Source of the DNA: Ulva prolifera
Lineage: Eukaryota; Chlorophyta; Ulvophyceae; Ulvales; Ulvaceae
Assembly: GCA_023078555.1 (NCBI GenBank)
Contig: CM041199.1
Coordinates: 1,612,001-1,676,000 of the forward strand
DNA: 64,000 nucleotides
Direction: 5' to 3'
Shown here: piece after piece, positions 48,125 to 60,900 of the stretch
How the letters are laid out: each line of letters starts with the position of its first letter
Numbering within the stretch: position 1 is the first letter of the stretch
Notes under the pieces: model-generated
The model's input: only the letters and a program-made list of their open reading frames with translations
Database searches by the model: none
What the model was told of the DNA's origin: nothing
Position numbers and translations under genes: made by a program

Positions 48125-49699
48125 GGCGCTTGCGCAACTGCACGAGTGGCTGCGGCTGCAGGGTGCATGCAGCTGTGTGGTCCGAGCCGGGGAGCCCGGA
48201 CAGACGACGCAAGCTCTTGCTACGTGATTTATTTCCCCATAATGGGAGAAACAACTATGGCAAAGGCTACATGTTGTGCAGCACGTGCGTGAATAGCCGG
48301 GGGGTTGCAGGTGTTGGTGGTGCGGGGGGAAACAATCCCCCGGGGGGAATCACTGTGGCTGAGGGGATGTCGGTGTGGCGGAGCGAAGCAGCCTGTTCAA
48401 GCAGAGGTCCGTGGGGGGGTGGATGCACCGACAAGGCCCCACCACGTGCTGATGCTAGCAGAGGCGTGGAGGAGTGAGCGACGCCATCGACTGGCTCATA
48501 GCTCCGTCATATGCACAGCAATGCATCGGCTCGGTTGCATGTTGCGGCTGGGCAAGAAGCGCCTCCCCCCCCCCCCCCCCCCCCCCCAAGCGCTACATGC
48601 TTCATTCGCCATAACTGAGAGCCTATCGCTGATTTGTCAGTGACCCAGTGCTCTACCCCCAGTGTCGAAAGTTTCGAGTTGGAGCACGCACATGCATGGC
48701 CTATGTGGTGCGGAGTGGTTGTGCGAGGCAGGCCCAGCACGACACAGCATGGCCAATGCATCATGTATTACACGTTTCATGTATTACGTAAACACGCGGG
48801 TGGTTGTGGGAATCGGTTGAAGCCGGGCGACCGGTGAGTGTGCAGCTTTTTACATCGACCAGTTCGGGGACGCGGGATTCGCACAGTCACTAGTTCCGTC
48901 CCGGATTGCTTAGCTGTCAATGTCCCTGTACATCTGGCTATATGTGATCATGCATATGTACATACACATCGCGGCCAAACCCCGTCAGCGATGCCCCCAG
49001 ATGCAACCACCGCCGGTCACCTCAGCTACACTGGCGAAGCGTACTTCGTATCTATACCCCCATGCACGCTTTGCGCCCGGTGTGTGCACTGTGCACACTC
49101 ATTCGCACCATGAACGTCTCAGGAATGCAGCGGGAGCATTGGGGCGTGATAGCGTGAATTCTGAGACCTGGCAGCAGTGTGCGGCCGAGCAGCAGCCGGA
49201 CCGTTCACGAATTCAGGTGTCCTTATTTCGTCGATGCGGTGCCGCGGCGCACTGCTACCCTGCCTCGTGAGGCCGCCGAGCCGTGGGCTGCCACAGCCAC
49301 GCCACAGCAGAGATGCTCACCAGCCGCAGCACCTCAGCCAGGTTCCACCAGCCGCGTCACAGCAGAGCCGGCGCTTCCAATGTGGCGCTTCTCCGCAGCT
49401 GCGGTCCGCATGACGTCTGCCGCCACCGCAGTTTCACGCCGCGGAGGTTGCACTGCTGGTGCAGCACATGGCACAGCGAAAAAGCTACAAGGCCGTGGTC
49501 TGGCGCAGGGGAGGGATGTGGAGGGGGTGCGGCGAGGGGATTATTGGCCGCGTCCCAGTGGCTAGCGATAGCGGCTTCACGGCAGCTCGCCACGGCAGCT
49601 CGTCACGGCGGCTTGCCACGGTGTTCTCGCCACGTCGCGGCGGTGCACGCCGGAGGAGAGGCCGGCGGTGCACGCCGGAGGAGAGGCCGGAGGAGCGGC
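48125..49699. other. Convergent spacer with tandem repeats and a poly-C tract
   Basis: Lies between the stop codons of the WD40 gene (+) and receptor gene A (-). It contains a 23-nt poly-C tract at 48565-48587, the only long tract outside a modelled intron. It also has loosely repeated GCCACGG/CAGCTCG words near 49575-49625 and a 25-bp tandem pair at 49641-49690. No coding exon is supported. Confidence 0.55.
49641..49690. repeat. Two perfect 25-bp tandem units
   Basis: Two identical adjacent units beginning CGGTGCACGCCGGAGGAGAG. They end ten bases before the stop codon of receptor gene A (opposite strand), in its 3' flank. Confidence 0.95.
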
Positions 49700-52551
49700 T
49701 CACTGGGGGTCCGCCGCGACGGTCCCGTCCGGCTCCTCGCCCGGCCGCGTGAACAGCCCCCCCGACCCCATGAAGCTGTTCTGCGCGCCGAACGTCGGCG
49801 GCCGCTCGCCCTCCCACGAGCCCTGCGCCGGCGGCGCGTCGGCGCCGGCGTGGAGCGCGCCGCTGCCGACCGTGCCGTCGCTGGCCGCCGCTGCGCCGGC
49901 GACGTACATTGCAACGGAGCCGCTGGGCGCCGCGCCGGCCGGCGCCGTGTCGTGTCGCATGCTGAAGTTTGTCGTCCCGTTCTGAAAGCATCCGCACCGG
50001 TGGAGAGGGTGCCACTCTAACATGGCCGTTAGAGGCATGCCACGTAGGTACTGGTTGGTGTTGAAGGCTGGGGTGGATGTCGCGTGCAGACTGCGCTGAC
50101 TGCGCTGAGCAACCCTTGGCATGCATGGAGCGTGCATTGTGACTTGGCACCGCAAAATTGTCGCTTCATGCTCGGATCCCCAACGGTGCATCATGTGGCA
50201 GTTTGGCGCGGCGGCCACGGAAACATGACTTTTTCGAGTAGCCGATGCTGTTTTGGCAGCGGTCCAAGGCTGGAGCATGCATACAGAGCATGCATAGTCA
50301 CGTCGGGGAAGTGGCACGCTTCCAGCTCCCCGTGTGGCATGCCACACAACACGCATGCGAGCGATGCTTTGGGGCAAAGTCGGCGCAACGCCACAGGCTA
50401 TAGAGGGGGAGCGCACGGTGGCGGGGTCGTGGTCGCGCCTGCGGCGGTACACCATGACTACGACAGCCGCGGCGGCCGCGGCCGCGGCGATGACCGCCAA
50501 TGATATGCCGATGGCTCCTCCGACTGACACTGCACCGCCTGACACCTCAGCACGGCAACACCTCAGCACGGCAACACCTCAGCACGACAACACCTCAGCA
50601 CGACAACACCTCAGCACGGCAAGACCTCAGCACGGCAAGACCTCAGCACAGCAACACCTCAGCACCGCCTGACACCTCAGCACGGCAACACCTCAGCACC
50701 GCCTGACACCTCAGCACGGCAACCCCTGGAGGCTGATCTCACGGCCGCCAGCGCGCAGAGCTTCAGGAATCCGATAACGCTGCGTGGGCGCCGCAAGCAC
50801 CCACAACGGCCTCCACGCGCAACTGAAGTGGAAACATTCCATGTAGCACACGCACTTGATGTATCGAAGCCGTGCAAACATCCACAATGGGCGCTTTATG
50901 CACATGGGACATGGAGTGCAGGCTCGAGCCCCCACCCAGCCTGCCCGATCTACCACGCTCCACTGTGACGAGGGTAACTGTAACGAGTGTGACGATGCGC
51001 GCCTGTTTCGGAGGCGTCGGCGCTGCACTGCTGTGTGTTGATGTCGCATCGGTCCAGGGGGCAGCGCTCGACGCAGGTGCCGGTGCCGCCGGTCCAGCAG
51101 CCCGGCATCGCCTCGCAACTGCAGCGCGAGAGGGCCCCCTGTGGCAGGGCCTGCTCCAGGTTGGCCCTCGCCTCGTCGACCAGATCCTGCACACACGCTC
51201 ACCCCTGTCAAGTGCATGTAGATGCGCTCAGCCATATCCTGAAGAGTACATTGACAACTCCAAACTCGGCAGGGGAAGAACAAGGCCGATCTACACACGA
51301 GCTCGGACCAATGCATGGCAGAGCAACAGAGACTACAGAGAGCTGCAGGTCGGCAGCATCTCAGAGGCCCGCCCCAGAGACATGCGCTCGCGAAGCATGC
51401 AAGCAAGACGGGGGATCGGCAGGATTAGCCTGTAGTGTATGTAGGTGTGAATGATTGCGTAGCCGCATTCAAGGCGTTTTGCGTGATGCTTGCTGTGAAG
51501 TGTGCAAGAGGTGATACTTGATGCGGGGAACATGCAAGAGTGGCAAGGGTGCGGGGGTGGGAGGTTGGGGGCGTGCCTCGCAGGAGGAGTAGAAGCGGTT
51601 GTTGGCCTCGCCGGTCCAGCAGCCGCCCCAACCGCGCTCCTCTGAGCACTGCTGCTCAAGGACCGGCTTGCACTGGAAGGAGCCCGGCAGGTTCTCGCAT
51701 GCGGCGCGCGGGTCGAGCAGGCGGCCACAGAGCTCCGGGTACTCGACGCACTCGTTGCGGTCCTCGCAGGTGCGCCTGCCGTCCTCGTCCGACAGCTCGA
51801 CGTACCCTGAACACGCGGCAGCGAAAACCCTGACGATCGCGGTAGAGCCCTGACACGTTCTGAGCATGTGTGGCGGCGGGAGAGACCCCGGGGGGGGGGG
51901 GGGGGGTGCCAAGCGAGGCTGCAAGAAGCTGCACGTGCGTCTTGAGGGTGCATGCGGGTCAGGGGTTTGCAGCATGCATGCTGCGCCACGGCATCAATGT
52001 GCCTGTGCACACACCGCGTCAGCTGCTTCCGTGCAGATCCACGCGCATGCATGCCACGCCGCGGTCCAGGTGGTGGCACGAGAGTGAGCGCCGTCGTGCC
52101 ATTCTCCGCACTAGTGCGTGCATGCATGCGCTGCATGCAAAGGGAGCGGGGGCGCTCCGACGGAGCTGGTCGCGCACCCGGCGAGCACTGGCACTCGTAG
52201 CCGAGGAGCGCCGTGGAGTCGACGCACTGCGTTCGGCGCCGGTTGCGGTTGGTGATCGACTTGCACGCGATGTCGCCGTCGGCACCCGGCGCGCACTTCC
52301 CCTGGCTCAGCCGCCGGCAGTTCTGCACCTTGGCGCGCTGCGGCCCCTCCAGCGCGGAGCACGCCGCCTTCATCACATGCACCTGCACGCCACGCCGCGC
52401 CACGCTCAGCGCCGCTCCGCCACGCTCCCCATGCTGTGGCACTGCGCCGCGCCCATGCGACGCGCCATGGCCACGTCCGCCATGCACGCACCTGCTTTGA
52501 TCGCTCATCTTCCGCTCTCGAGACCGGACACAGCGCCGCAGCGGCGCTAGG

Positions 52552-52590
<39 letters not shown>

Positions 52591-55500
52591 CGCACTGCGG
52601 AGAGGTCGCCGCGGTAGTGGTGCGAGACGGCGGGCTCAGGCAGCACGGTGACGACGGTCGCCTGCAGCGCGTTGGAGACCTTGTGGCCCTCGCGGCCGGT
52701 GATGTCGGCGTCGGCGATGGGGATGCTCATCGCGCCGTTGTTCAGGGGCGCCATGCACGCCTGCCACCGCTCCAGCACCGCCTCCGCGTCGAGCAGCCGC
52801 AGCCGCTGGAACTGCTCCGCCGAGCACTCCGCGTTGAAGGTGCCCTCGGCGCTCTTGCAGTTGTCCTTCACACGCCTCGGCTGGTCGGGGTCGGCTGTTC
52901 GGGGTGGTTGTAGGTGGGTCACACAACTGTTCGGGTAGACGTCAGGATATATGTCAGAGTTAGGGTGGCGGTATCCGAGATCTTGCCACAGGCAGCCACG
53001 CACCTCGCGTGAGTGTGCTGGACCAGGTGGGCGGGTGGACGCAGGTTTTGGGCAGATTTCGGCGAGCGCTGCAGACGCACCTGGAAGAGGGTTTTGTACG
53101 TCCAGAACTGCCGCAGGTTGAAGGCGTTGCCGCGCAGCGCGTCATACAGGCACGCCTGCCTCACGTTCTCCTGGGTCACCATCGCCCCCGGCGCCTGCGC
53201 CGAGCGGCTGCCCCGCAGCGTGCAGTACCTGCGCCCAGCACGCACATCACGCCCAGCACGCAGCACATCACGCCCAGCACGCAGACCCCGCCCGCCCCCC
53301 CTTTTTTGCCCGGTGGTGAAGTAAATTCAAGTCGATCTGTATGTACTTAGCCTTATCCTTAAGAACACATTGAGAACTCTGAATGAACGGGACCACATGC
53401 CGAAGGGGGTAGCAGTATGCTTGGTAGTATGCGTTGGCGCTCTGCCATGCCGTGGCCCAAGCCCCTGCAATTGATTGGCCCATTTCTGCCCGCGGTCTCG
53501 CAGGGCCAAAAGAAGCCAACGGCTGCCCAAACCTCATGACACCGCAGCACGCAGCACGCAGCGCGGAGCGCACTTGCTGTCGTTGACGCAGCCACGCTGG
53601 CAGCGCTCTGAGGCCGCGTCGGCGCCGGTGCAGGACTCGTAGAGGAAGCGCGGCACGAAGTTGATCGGGGTGCTGTCGGTGAACGAGGCGACGGTGGCCG
53701 CGAGGTCGGCAAAGAAGGCGTGCACGTCGTGGCACAGCACGCCGCACGCGTCGTCGGTGTCGTGCCAGATGTTCACGTGCACAACCTCGCCGTGCTCCTC
53801 ATGCGTAAAGTCGAGCTTCACCTGGGGCACGAGGTCCGCCTTCTCCGCGTCCCGCACGTACCCCATCAGAAGCTGACCTGCGCGCATTCGCGTGCTGTGC
53901 GTGCTGTGCGTGCTGTGCGTGCTGTGTCTGTATGAAAGCGTGAACAGTAGCCACGACAACGGGGACGTTGACCATTCCGAGATCCGGCACCATGCAGTAT
54001 AAGGACAGGGGCCAGGAGGCAGGTAGCGCCGCGCGAATCCCATGCATGCTGAGCATGCATGTCGCCCCTGGCTCATGTGGCACACATCAGAGGCACGGGC
54101 CTCGGGCGTTGTGCCGTCGGGCGCCAGCTCAGCATCCACGCTGATGCACACGTTCCAGCACATGACCAGGGCCGGCACAGGACCGCGCAAGCAGTAGCGG
54201 TGCCGGCAAATCCACAGCTTGTACCGAAGACGCGGCGCGCAGCTTTCCCACACCACAAGGTGAAGTAACGGGGGAGACGGGGGGGGGGGGGGGGGGGGGG
54301 GGGGGGAAGCAGGACACGCAAACGCGCGCACCGCCGGAGATCAAGCGGTTTATGTTGACTCGAATGGCTGGCCACAGGTAGGGCAAGTACGGAGGGGGGG
54401 GAAGGCATCAGCATCGCAGCGCCTGGCTGCCCGCTGCGCACCTTGCTTGTATTCCATCACGCCAACGGGCATCGCGACGTGCTCGAGATACAGCAGCGTC
54501 TCCACCGCCGCGCTCACGTCCTGGCTGTTCACGCCGTCGAGGAGGTTGGTCGCGTTGGGCGGCGCGACGATGACGAGGCTGCGCGCGCCGACCTGCGCGA
54601 CCGCGTGGGCGCGCTCCGCACGCGTGCACCCGTCGTCGAGGTGCCCCCCCGTCTCCTCCACGACGAAGACGTTGTGCTCGTTTGCGCGGAGGTTGCGGCG
54701 GCAGCGCGGCGGCGCGAGGCGCAGGTCCGCGCAACCGGTGTAGCATGCGTGCGCGCCGCACAGGCAGTCCTTCGGGTAGTGCACCACCCGCGTGCTGCAC
54801 ATCACAGTCCTCATCTCTCAGCTCTGGTTACCTGGTAGTTGAGCGCACAATCGAGGAGACGGACGTAACCATGCGGCGGCAGCTGCTGGAGTGTCTTGTA
54901 AGGTGAGCAGGTCAACACACGGCTTCGAGTTCCGGGGGCTGGTGCCTATTCGACACGGGAGACTGTTTCCTTGTGGCAGAGGCTGCCAGGTGGAGAGGAC
55001 TATCGAAGGAGAGGTGTAGGCAAGTGGTGCAGCAGGTGACAGGCTGAGTCGTGCTTAGTGCTACTGCAGGGCAGCCAAGCTAGGCCAGGTGCTGTGTAAG
55101 TGTTCTGATGACTACTCACTGACCTGTGTGGTTGACCACGCAGGTGCTGGATTAATTTTGCCTGCACTCGCGACGGTGCCCGATGGCCGTGGCTCAAGTG
55201 AACAGGCGTTGTGTTTTCGTCGTTGTGAGCGTCGCTGCGTCTCAGGTCCTGACTGGTGCAGTTCCCAGGGACTGACTGGTACAGCGCAGTTCTTCAAATC
55301 GCTTGGCCCGCAGCACACGCAGCGTCAGACACGGACTCATGAATGAATGTCAGTGTACTTTCGAGTGCTGTAAAGGTAGACTCGATGCTTGTGCCACAGC
55401 GAGTACCAATTACACATGTGCTGCTGGATGGCAATTCCACAGCCCGTCGACGCGCTGATGCCCAGATCAAGTGATGCCAGCATCTGATCAGCATATCCTA

Positions 55501-56271
55501 TGAATTGTGGGGGCTACCAGTATGTTATTGTTTGCGCATGCTGAGTCAGACCGAGCGCATAGATGTTTGGCCGGGCCACTGAAACAAATGCGTGCGCAAC
55601 CACAGCACATCGAATGAAGGAATATTGCGGACGCTCGAAATACACTCAGAGATCTCAGGGCCGTTATGGTGCCGAACTTGTTGTAAGCGACTGCTGCTGA
55701 GAGCAGGCAAGCAGGAGGATGTAACGGCGTGTGCGGAAGCTCAAAGGCAAACAAAGAAGGAAGCCGCAATTGGCCTGCGCTGTTGGCGTACAAACAGCAG
55801 ACATACATTCTCATAGCGCTGAATCGGATCGCGGCGTGCTTGCTAGCTGTCGGTGATTTCGCGTGTGCAACTGTACTGGCGCACGATGAGTGCTCTCCAA
55901 GAAGCGCCCACCATATCAGCAACGCGCAGGCCGAGACAGCCACCACAGTATGTTATAGATCGCTCTTTGATCAAAGTCCAGAGTGCCGTGTGAGTGTCAC
56001 TCTCTGACGCCGCGCTGCACCCAGCCCTCCCATACTCTCTCGACCACCGGCAGCACTGCAGTGCACTTCATCAAGAGCCATACCTGTTCATGACTTCACC
56101 ATACGGAACGGCTCCATATGCAGCTAGATGCAAACGCAGTGTGTCTTCTGCATGACCAGAGGGCACTTGGACTGTGACAGGTATATTGAAGTCGTCTTCA
56201 ACAGCGCTCTCTGCCTGCTGCCATAGCGCGGCAGACGCAACCGCAAGCAGAAATATACACTTACTCTGCAT
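49700..56271 (-). CDS. Vacuolar sorting receptor-like protein A, 10 exons
   Basis: Type I receptor related to plant VSR/BP-80, which carries soluble cargo from Golgi/endosomes to the vacuole. Exons 56084-56271, 54442-54794, 53574-53877, 53081-53228, 52596-52865, 52178-52382, 51577-51806, 51029-51186, 50417-50561 and 49700-49981 join in phase to 760 residues. Order: signal peptide (MQSKCIFLLAVASAALW); PA domain (NVFVVEETGGHLDDGCTRAE, GARSLVIVAPPNATN); central cargo region (NIWHDTDDACGVLCHDVHAFF, RGCVNDSKYCTLRGS, ATVVTVLPEPAVSHHYRGDL); cysteine-rich EGF-like modules (DRNECVEYPELCGR, GWGGCWTGEANN, CPLDRCDINTQQ); one transmembrane helix (GGAIGISLAVIAAAAAAAAV) with an RRRR stop; and a ~105-residue tail with GERPPTFGAQNSF. 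The plant YMPL sorting signal is absent. Intron 7 uses a GC donor (GAG|GCACGC), where the paralogue has GT. The exon 9 acceptor lies inside a minisatellite and is the weakest boundary. Confidence 0.9.
50535..50724. repeat. 16-bp minisatellite overlapping a splice acceptor
   Basis: About a dozen units of ACCTCAGCACGGCAAC and variants, some replaced by an ACCTCAGCACCGCCTG form. On the minus strand each unit offers CTGAG|GT, an AG acceptor. The array covers the 3' end of intron 8 and the first ~27 bases of exon 9 (transmembrane exon) of receptor A. Because 16 is not a multiple of 3, each alternative acceptor would change frame. Confidence 0.9.
51890..51906 (-). repeat. Poly-C tract (17 nt, sense strand) in intron 6 of receptor A
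   Basis: Seventeen G on the + strand, about 84 bases upstream of exon 7 in the sense direction. Confidence 0.95.
52553..52590 (-). repeat. Poly-C tract (38 nt, sense strand) at the intron 5 donor of receptor A
   Basis: Read on the minus strand, GTGCG at the exon 5 donor (GT at 52595-52594) runs straight into 38 C. The paralogue has the same GTGCGC donor at this position but no tract, so the expansion post-dates the duplication or was lost there. Confidence 0.95.
53315..53408 (-). repeat. Dispersed repeat, diverged copy 5 (reverse)
   Basis: Read on the minus strand it begins TTCGGCATGTGGTCCCGTTC and keeps the order of the other copies. It has extra bases before the AATTTACTT end and lacks the clean palindrome. 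It lies in intron 3 of receptor A, in the sense direction. Confidence 0.75.
54279..54306 (-). repeat. Poly-C tract (28 nt, sense strand) in intron 2 of receptor A
   Basis: Twenty-eight G on the + strand, about 135 bases into intron 2 in the sense direction. Confidence 0.95.
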
Positions 56272-57993
56272 AGCGTGACGTAACGCGACAGCAATATCTT
56301 GCAGACTGGAATTAGCAAGCCAAAGAGCAATCTAGCCGCTGCCACAGCGAATGACTTCACAAGACTGAGCCATCGACTTCGGAGCAGCACGACACGAGAC
56401 GTCCATCATATGTGCTTGCGCGAGCGTTGAAATGATGAATATTCGTCGTGCATATGCCCAGTTGTGGCGTGGTTCGTTTGAACATGACACTAGCCGATTT
56501 TGGCCAACCTTGGCGTTGCAGTCCTCGCTCGCGGAAGCCCCGAACATGATGACTCCCGGTAAACGGGCCCCCTGCCTTTCAGCAACGGCAGGACCACGCA
56601 AGAACTCAACGGGCTGAAGATCAGCAGCAGGAGAATGTGGCAAAGTTCGGTCAGATCATCGCAACACGTCGCCCGAAGTCTCAGGGCTTTCCAGGCGCAC
56701 CGCTGTCACGTCAAGGGTACACGGCACGGCTAGAGGTTTAGCCCCTGCGCCATCGTCCACGGTTTATTCTTCGTCGTGATTTCAGCGCGTTGTCATTCAG
56801 ATGCAAAACTGTGCAAGCACTGCCCAGACGCCATGTGTCGGGTTTCAGCAGCTCGTGATTAGGCACCACACGTGCACAAAGGCGAGGTTGTTGCCCGCGG
56901 TGCTACCTGCCTTGCTTTGTCCTTGTAACACAGGCGAGGTTGACGGTACTCCGGTCCACCTGGTCGACCACCAAATCCGGGACCAACATACGAAACAGCC
57001 TTGGCGCTGTGCGACATCAGACGTGCAGGCATTGTGCTCCGTACCCGGCCAGACACACGCACAGGGCTTGGCCACATCACTACACAGTGGCAACAGGCAC
57101 AGGTACATTTCTCGTTGTAAAGCAGCTAACATCGGCCCGTACTAAACTTCCACCAACAGCTCTCCCCCCGAAAAGGCCAAGCATCCTGACTGCCTTGCCC
57201 AGGCAGCCGCCTCTCCCGTTCCGAATCCGGCCACCCGCCCCCCGCAAGTCTAACTGCGTGCATTGCATAGCCATGTCCATAGCGACAAAGACAGATCGCC
57301 GGAGTCCGGGACCTGTGGCACCCTCCGCCCTTAGATATCAGCTGCTCATCTGGTGACACTCCAGCTATACAAGCACCAGGCCACTGTGGGAGCCAAATCA
57401 TGTCCACAGCCGGGTGACCCACGAACGTCGATCGGGCGCCCGCACCCACGCCACCCCGGCGCTGTATGGACAACCCCCATCAGCACCGCACGGCCGCAGT
57501 CACAAAACGTGTCGTTTGCGCCGCGAATCCTCCGCAGCAGTCACCGAACCCCCGCCAGCAGCGCCAGCCCAGCGTGCCGGCAACCGCGCATGCATGGCCG
57601 ATCCGGGCCGCACGAACGTCAGCGCAACGGCCATGCGTGCGCAACGCCAAGGAATGCTGCTCCATCGGTGCAGCCGTGACTGTGTAGCCACGGCTGATCA
57701 CGCACACAGGCCTGCGTCTACGACACCCCCCTCCCCTGGCCGCAGCGCCTTGCAGCCGCTGCAACTTGCCCCTATGTATATGTGCATCCGCAGGCGAGCG
57801 GCCGCAGCACACGTGCCGCTGAGCGAGCACACAGATTCGCAGTGACCCACCCAGCATGCCTCCCCCCACCCGCGGCGACCGAGGTGCAGCGCCGGCTGGT
57901 CAAGATACACCGCAACGCCGGTTGGGCAACACACGCCGCAGCGCCAGCTGCTTGTCACACACCGCGGCGCAGTCCGGCGACAGCGCAGCGAGG
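56272..57993. other. Spacer between the two receptor genes
   Basis: Contains the presumed promoter of receptor A and the 3' flank of receptor B. The only named feature is the single foldback-type arm at 56899-56932. Open frames near 57400-57870 have no recognisable content. Confidence 0.55.
56899..56932 (-). repeat. Solo copy of the foldback-element arm
   Basis: Read on the minus strand: TGTGTTACAAGGACAAAG, then CAAGGCAGGTAGCACC. Identical to the left arm at 37081-37118 apart from a 4-bp AGCA-type slippage difference. A second inverted arm is not obvious nearby. Confidence 0.8.
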
Positions 57994-60900
57994 TCACCGG
58001 GCGTCCTGTGCGCCGGGGGGCTCGAGCTCCTCGAGCGTGAGCGACCCGACGAAGCTGTTCTGCGCGCCGAACGTCGGCGGCCGCTCGCCCTCCCGCTTGC
58101 CGTTCGGCGGCGGCACGACGCCCGCCGTCAGCGCGCCGCTGCCGACCGCCGCGGCCGCGACGTATGACTCGACCGCGCCGCTGCGCGCCATCTCGTCCGC
58201 GTCCATGCCGTCCCGGAAGTTGTTGTAGTTCGACACCACACCCTGCATGCATGCCGCACATGCATGCCACATGCATGACGCAGATGCGTGCATGGCAAGC
58301 GGCACGATGCGGTGTTGAGCCTGAGGTTCAGTAGATAGACGAGCGCCGGCATCAAAATGCAACCTAGACTGTGTGGGGCTGTAATGCACTTTGACGTGTG
58401 GAAGCCTTTCGTGGAACTTCCCAGTGGGGTCCCTGGGGCTGCGTGCGCACGCATGCAGCCCAATGTGCACGGCATGGCAGCAACGAGTTGCCACAAGTCC
58501 ACGTGGCTACACGTGGCAGTGTGGAGGAGGGGACGGCACCTTGGCGGGGTCCCGGTCGCGCCTGCGCCGGCGCAGCACCAGGAACGCAATAGCCGCCGCG
58601 ATCGCGGCCGCGGCAATGATGCCGAACGAGAGGCCGACGACGCCACCGGTGGACACTGCACAGCCTCGGACCTCAGAACTTGTGCTCCTGCGGGAGGCTC
58701 GCGGCCACAATGCATACGCAGCAAAGGCACGCATCGCAACATGCATTCGGAGAGCCGCATTGGAGGCAACAAAGGTATAAGGCAGAAGAAGAAGAGGGGC
58801 GCGCACGTGAGGGGGGTCCGCCGTCGCACTGGCCCGTCTCGACGTTGCAGCGGTCGAGGGGGCAGCGCTCACGGCACACGCCGGTGCCGCCGGACCAGCA
58901 GCCCGCGATGCCTTCGCAGTTGCATTGCGAGAGGGGCCCCTGTGCGAGGCCCTCCTGGAGGTTGTACCGCGCCTTGCCGATCAGGTCCTGCACACGCTCG
59001 CAGTCCACTCGTCAGACGCCAAGCAGGCGTTCCATGGGGGGAGGGGGGGGGGGGGCTGTGGAGGAGCGCTCACCTCGCATGCATGGAACGTGATGCCGTT
59101 CGACTCGCCGGTCCAGCAGCCGCCCCAGTTCTCCTCCGCGGAGCACTCCTGGTCCAGATCCTCCCGGCAGCGGAAGGTTCCCTCGAGGTTCTCGCACGCG
59201 TTGCGCCGGTTCACCAGCCGCCCGCACAGCGCCGGGAACTCCGCACACTCGTTGCGGTCAACGCATGTCCGCCGGCCGTCGACGTTCGAGATCTCCGCGT
59301 ACCCTGCACGGCCACAACCCTGAGCCCACGCACGGGAACCCTGAGCCGCATGGCGCAGGCCGCGACGCCCGCGCGGCGGAAGACGAGGGGTCACCGCACG
59401 AAGTGGCCCTTCGTCTTCCGCAGCATGCACACGGGGAGCTGAGGGGGGGCGCACCGGGGGTGCATTCGCACGTGTACCCGAGGTCGGTGTCCACATCGAC
59501 GCACTTCGTGGTGTGCTTCTCTTGGTTGGCTTGGGTCGCGCACGCCAGGTCGCCGGCGCCGCCAGGCCGGCACATGCCCTTGTTGAGGCGCGTGCACATC
59601 GGCACCTTGGCGCGCTGCGGCCCCTCCAGCGCGGAGCACGCCGCCTTCATCACATGCACCTGCACGCCGCGCCGCGGTCTCGGCCAATCACGGGTACCTT
59701 GCACACGCCCTCCGTGTGCCAGGTCCAGGGAGCAGTTTCAGCGACAATGTCCAATGGGACACGGCTCAGTAAATTTAGATTTACTTTTCCTTCCACACAA
59801 GGGTGGGGGGGGGGGGGGGGGGGGGGGGGGAGTAATCAAGATCCACATGCGGAGTCGCAGACAGGGTCTAGCCAGCCACCCCCTCCTCAGCTTCATGCTT
59901 TGCTGCTGCTGACCGACCCTGCCGCGCAGCAGGCCCCTGCGCGCTCCGGCTTATGCCCCCCGCAAACGCTACCGTCCGTGACCGCCAGACGCGCGCGGAC
60001 CACGTATGCATGCACGCCTCGATGCTGTAGCTATACTGGCGAGAACCCACGCATGTGGTGAGAGGTGCGTGCGCACCGCCGAGAGGTCGCCGCGGTAGTG
60101 GTGCGAGTTCTTGGGCTTCGGCAGCACCGTCACGACGGTCGCCTGGAGGTAGTCGTACACCTGCTGGGCGGCCTTGCCCACGAGGTCAGAGTCGGCGAGC
60201 GTGATGTTCGCGTTGCCGCTGTTGATCTGCGCGGTGCACTTGTCCCACTGCGACTGGACGGCGGCAGCGCCGTCGAGCGTGAGCTTCCGGAACTGCTCCG
60301 CGGAGCACTTGGCTCCGAAGGTGCCGTCAGCGGACTTGCAGTTGTTCTGCATGCGATGGCGGCTGCCTCAGTTGTCACATTTTCTATCTTTGGCGGCTCC
60401 TAACAGTTAGTGAGCGGCCGCGACTGTATCGTGGTGCCTTCTATGTTCAGGGGTGGTTGGTCAGTGCGAGCGTTCGCCGGAAAATTGTTCACCCGGCACA
60501 GGCAGAGGGGTTCAAGTGGCCTCGGCTGCCCACAGATTCTGACATCCTGATGAGGCGGTGAAGGCGGCGCATCGATTCCGCTACGCCCCGGCCTTTCGAA
60601 CCTGACCAACGGCAATGATGCATGGTGGTGCCGGCGCTCTAGGCGGCGTTGTTGCACGTTCACAGTGCCGACGGCGGACACCCACGCGGCTGCACTGCTC
60701 GGCTGAGTGCGCCGCACGAAGTCACACACATCGGATGCATGGCACTCCCGCCGGCACGCGCCATGCCGACCTTGCATGCAGCTCGCACCTGGAAGTTGAT
60801 CTTGTACTTCCAGAACTGCCGCACGTTGTTGTCGCCGCCATTCTGCAGCGCGTTGTACAGGCACGCCTGCCGGATGTTCTCCTGCGTCACCATCGCCCCC

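Noticed and set aside
51333..53003. 556-codon open frame on the minus strand
   Set aside because: It runs through exons 5 to 8 of receptor A in mixed frames and through introns that lack stops, including a polyproline shadow of the 38-nt tract. The spliced model explains the real coding parts.
51577..59303. Novel secreted EGF-repeat adhesion proteins
   Set aside because: The EGF-like exons are part of two complete genes with a signal peptide, PA domain, cargo region and transmembrane helix, which is the vacuolar sorting receptor layout.
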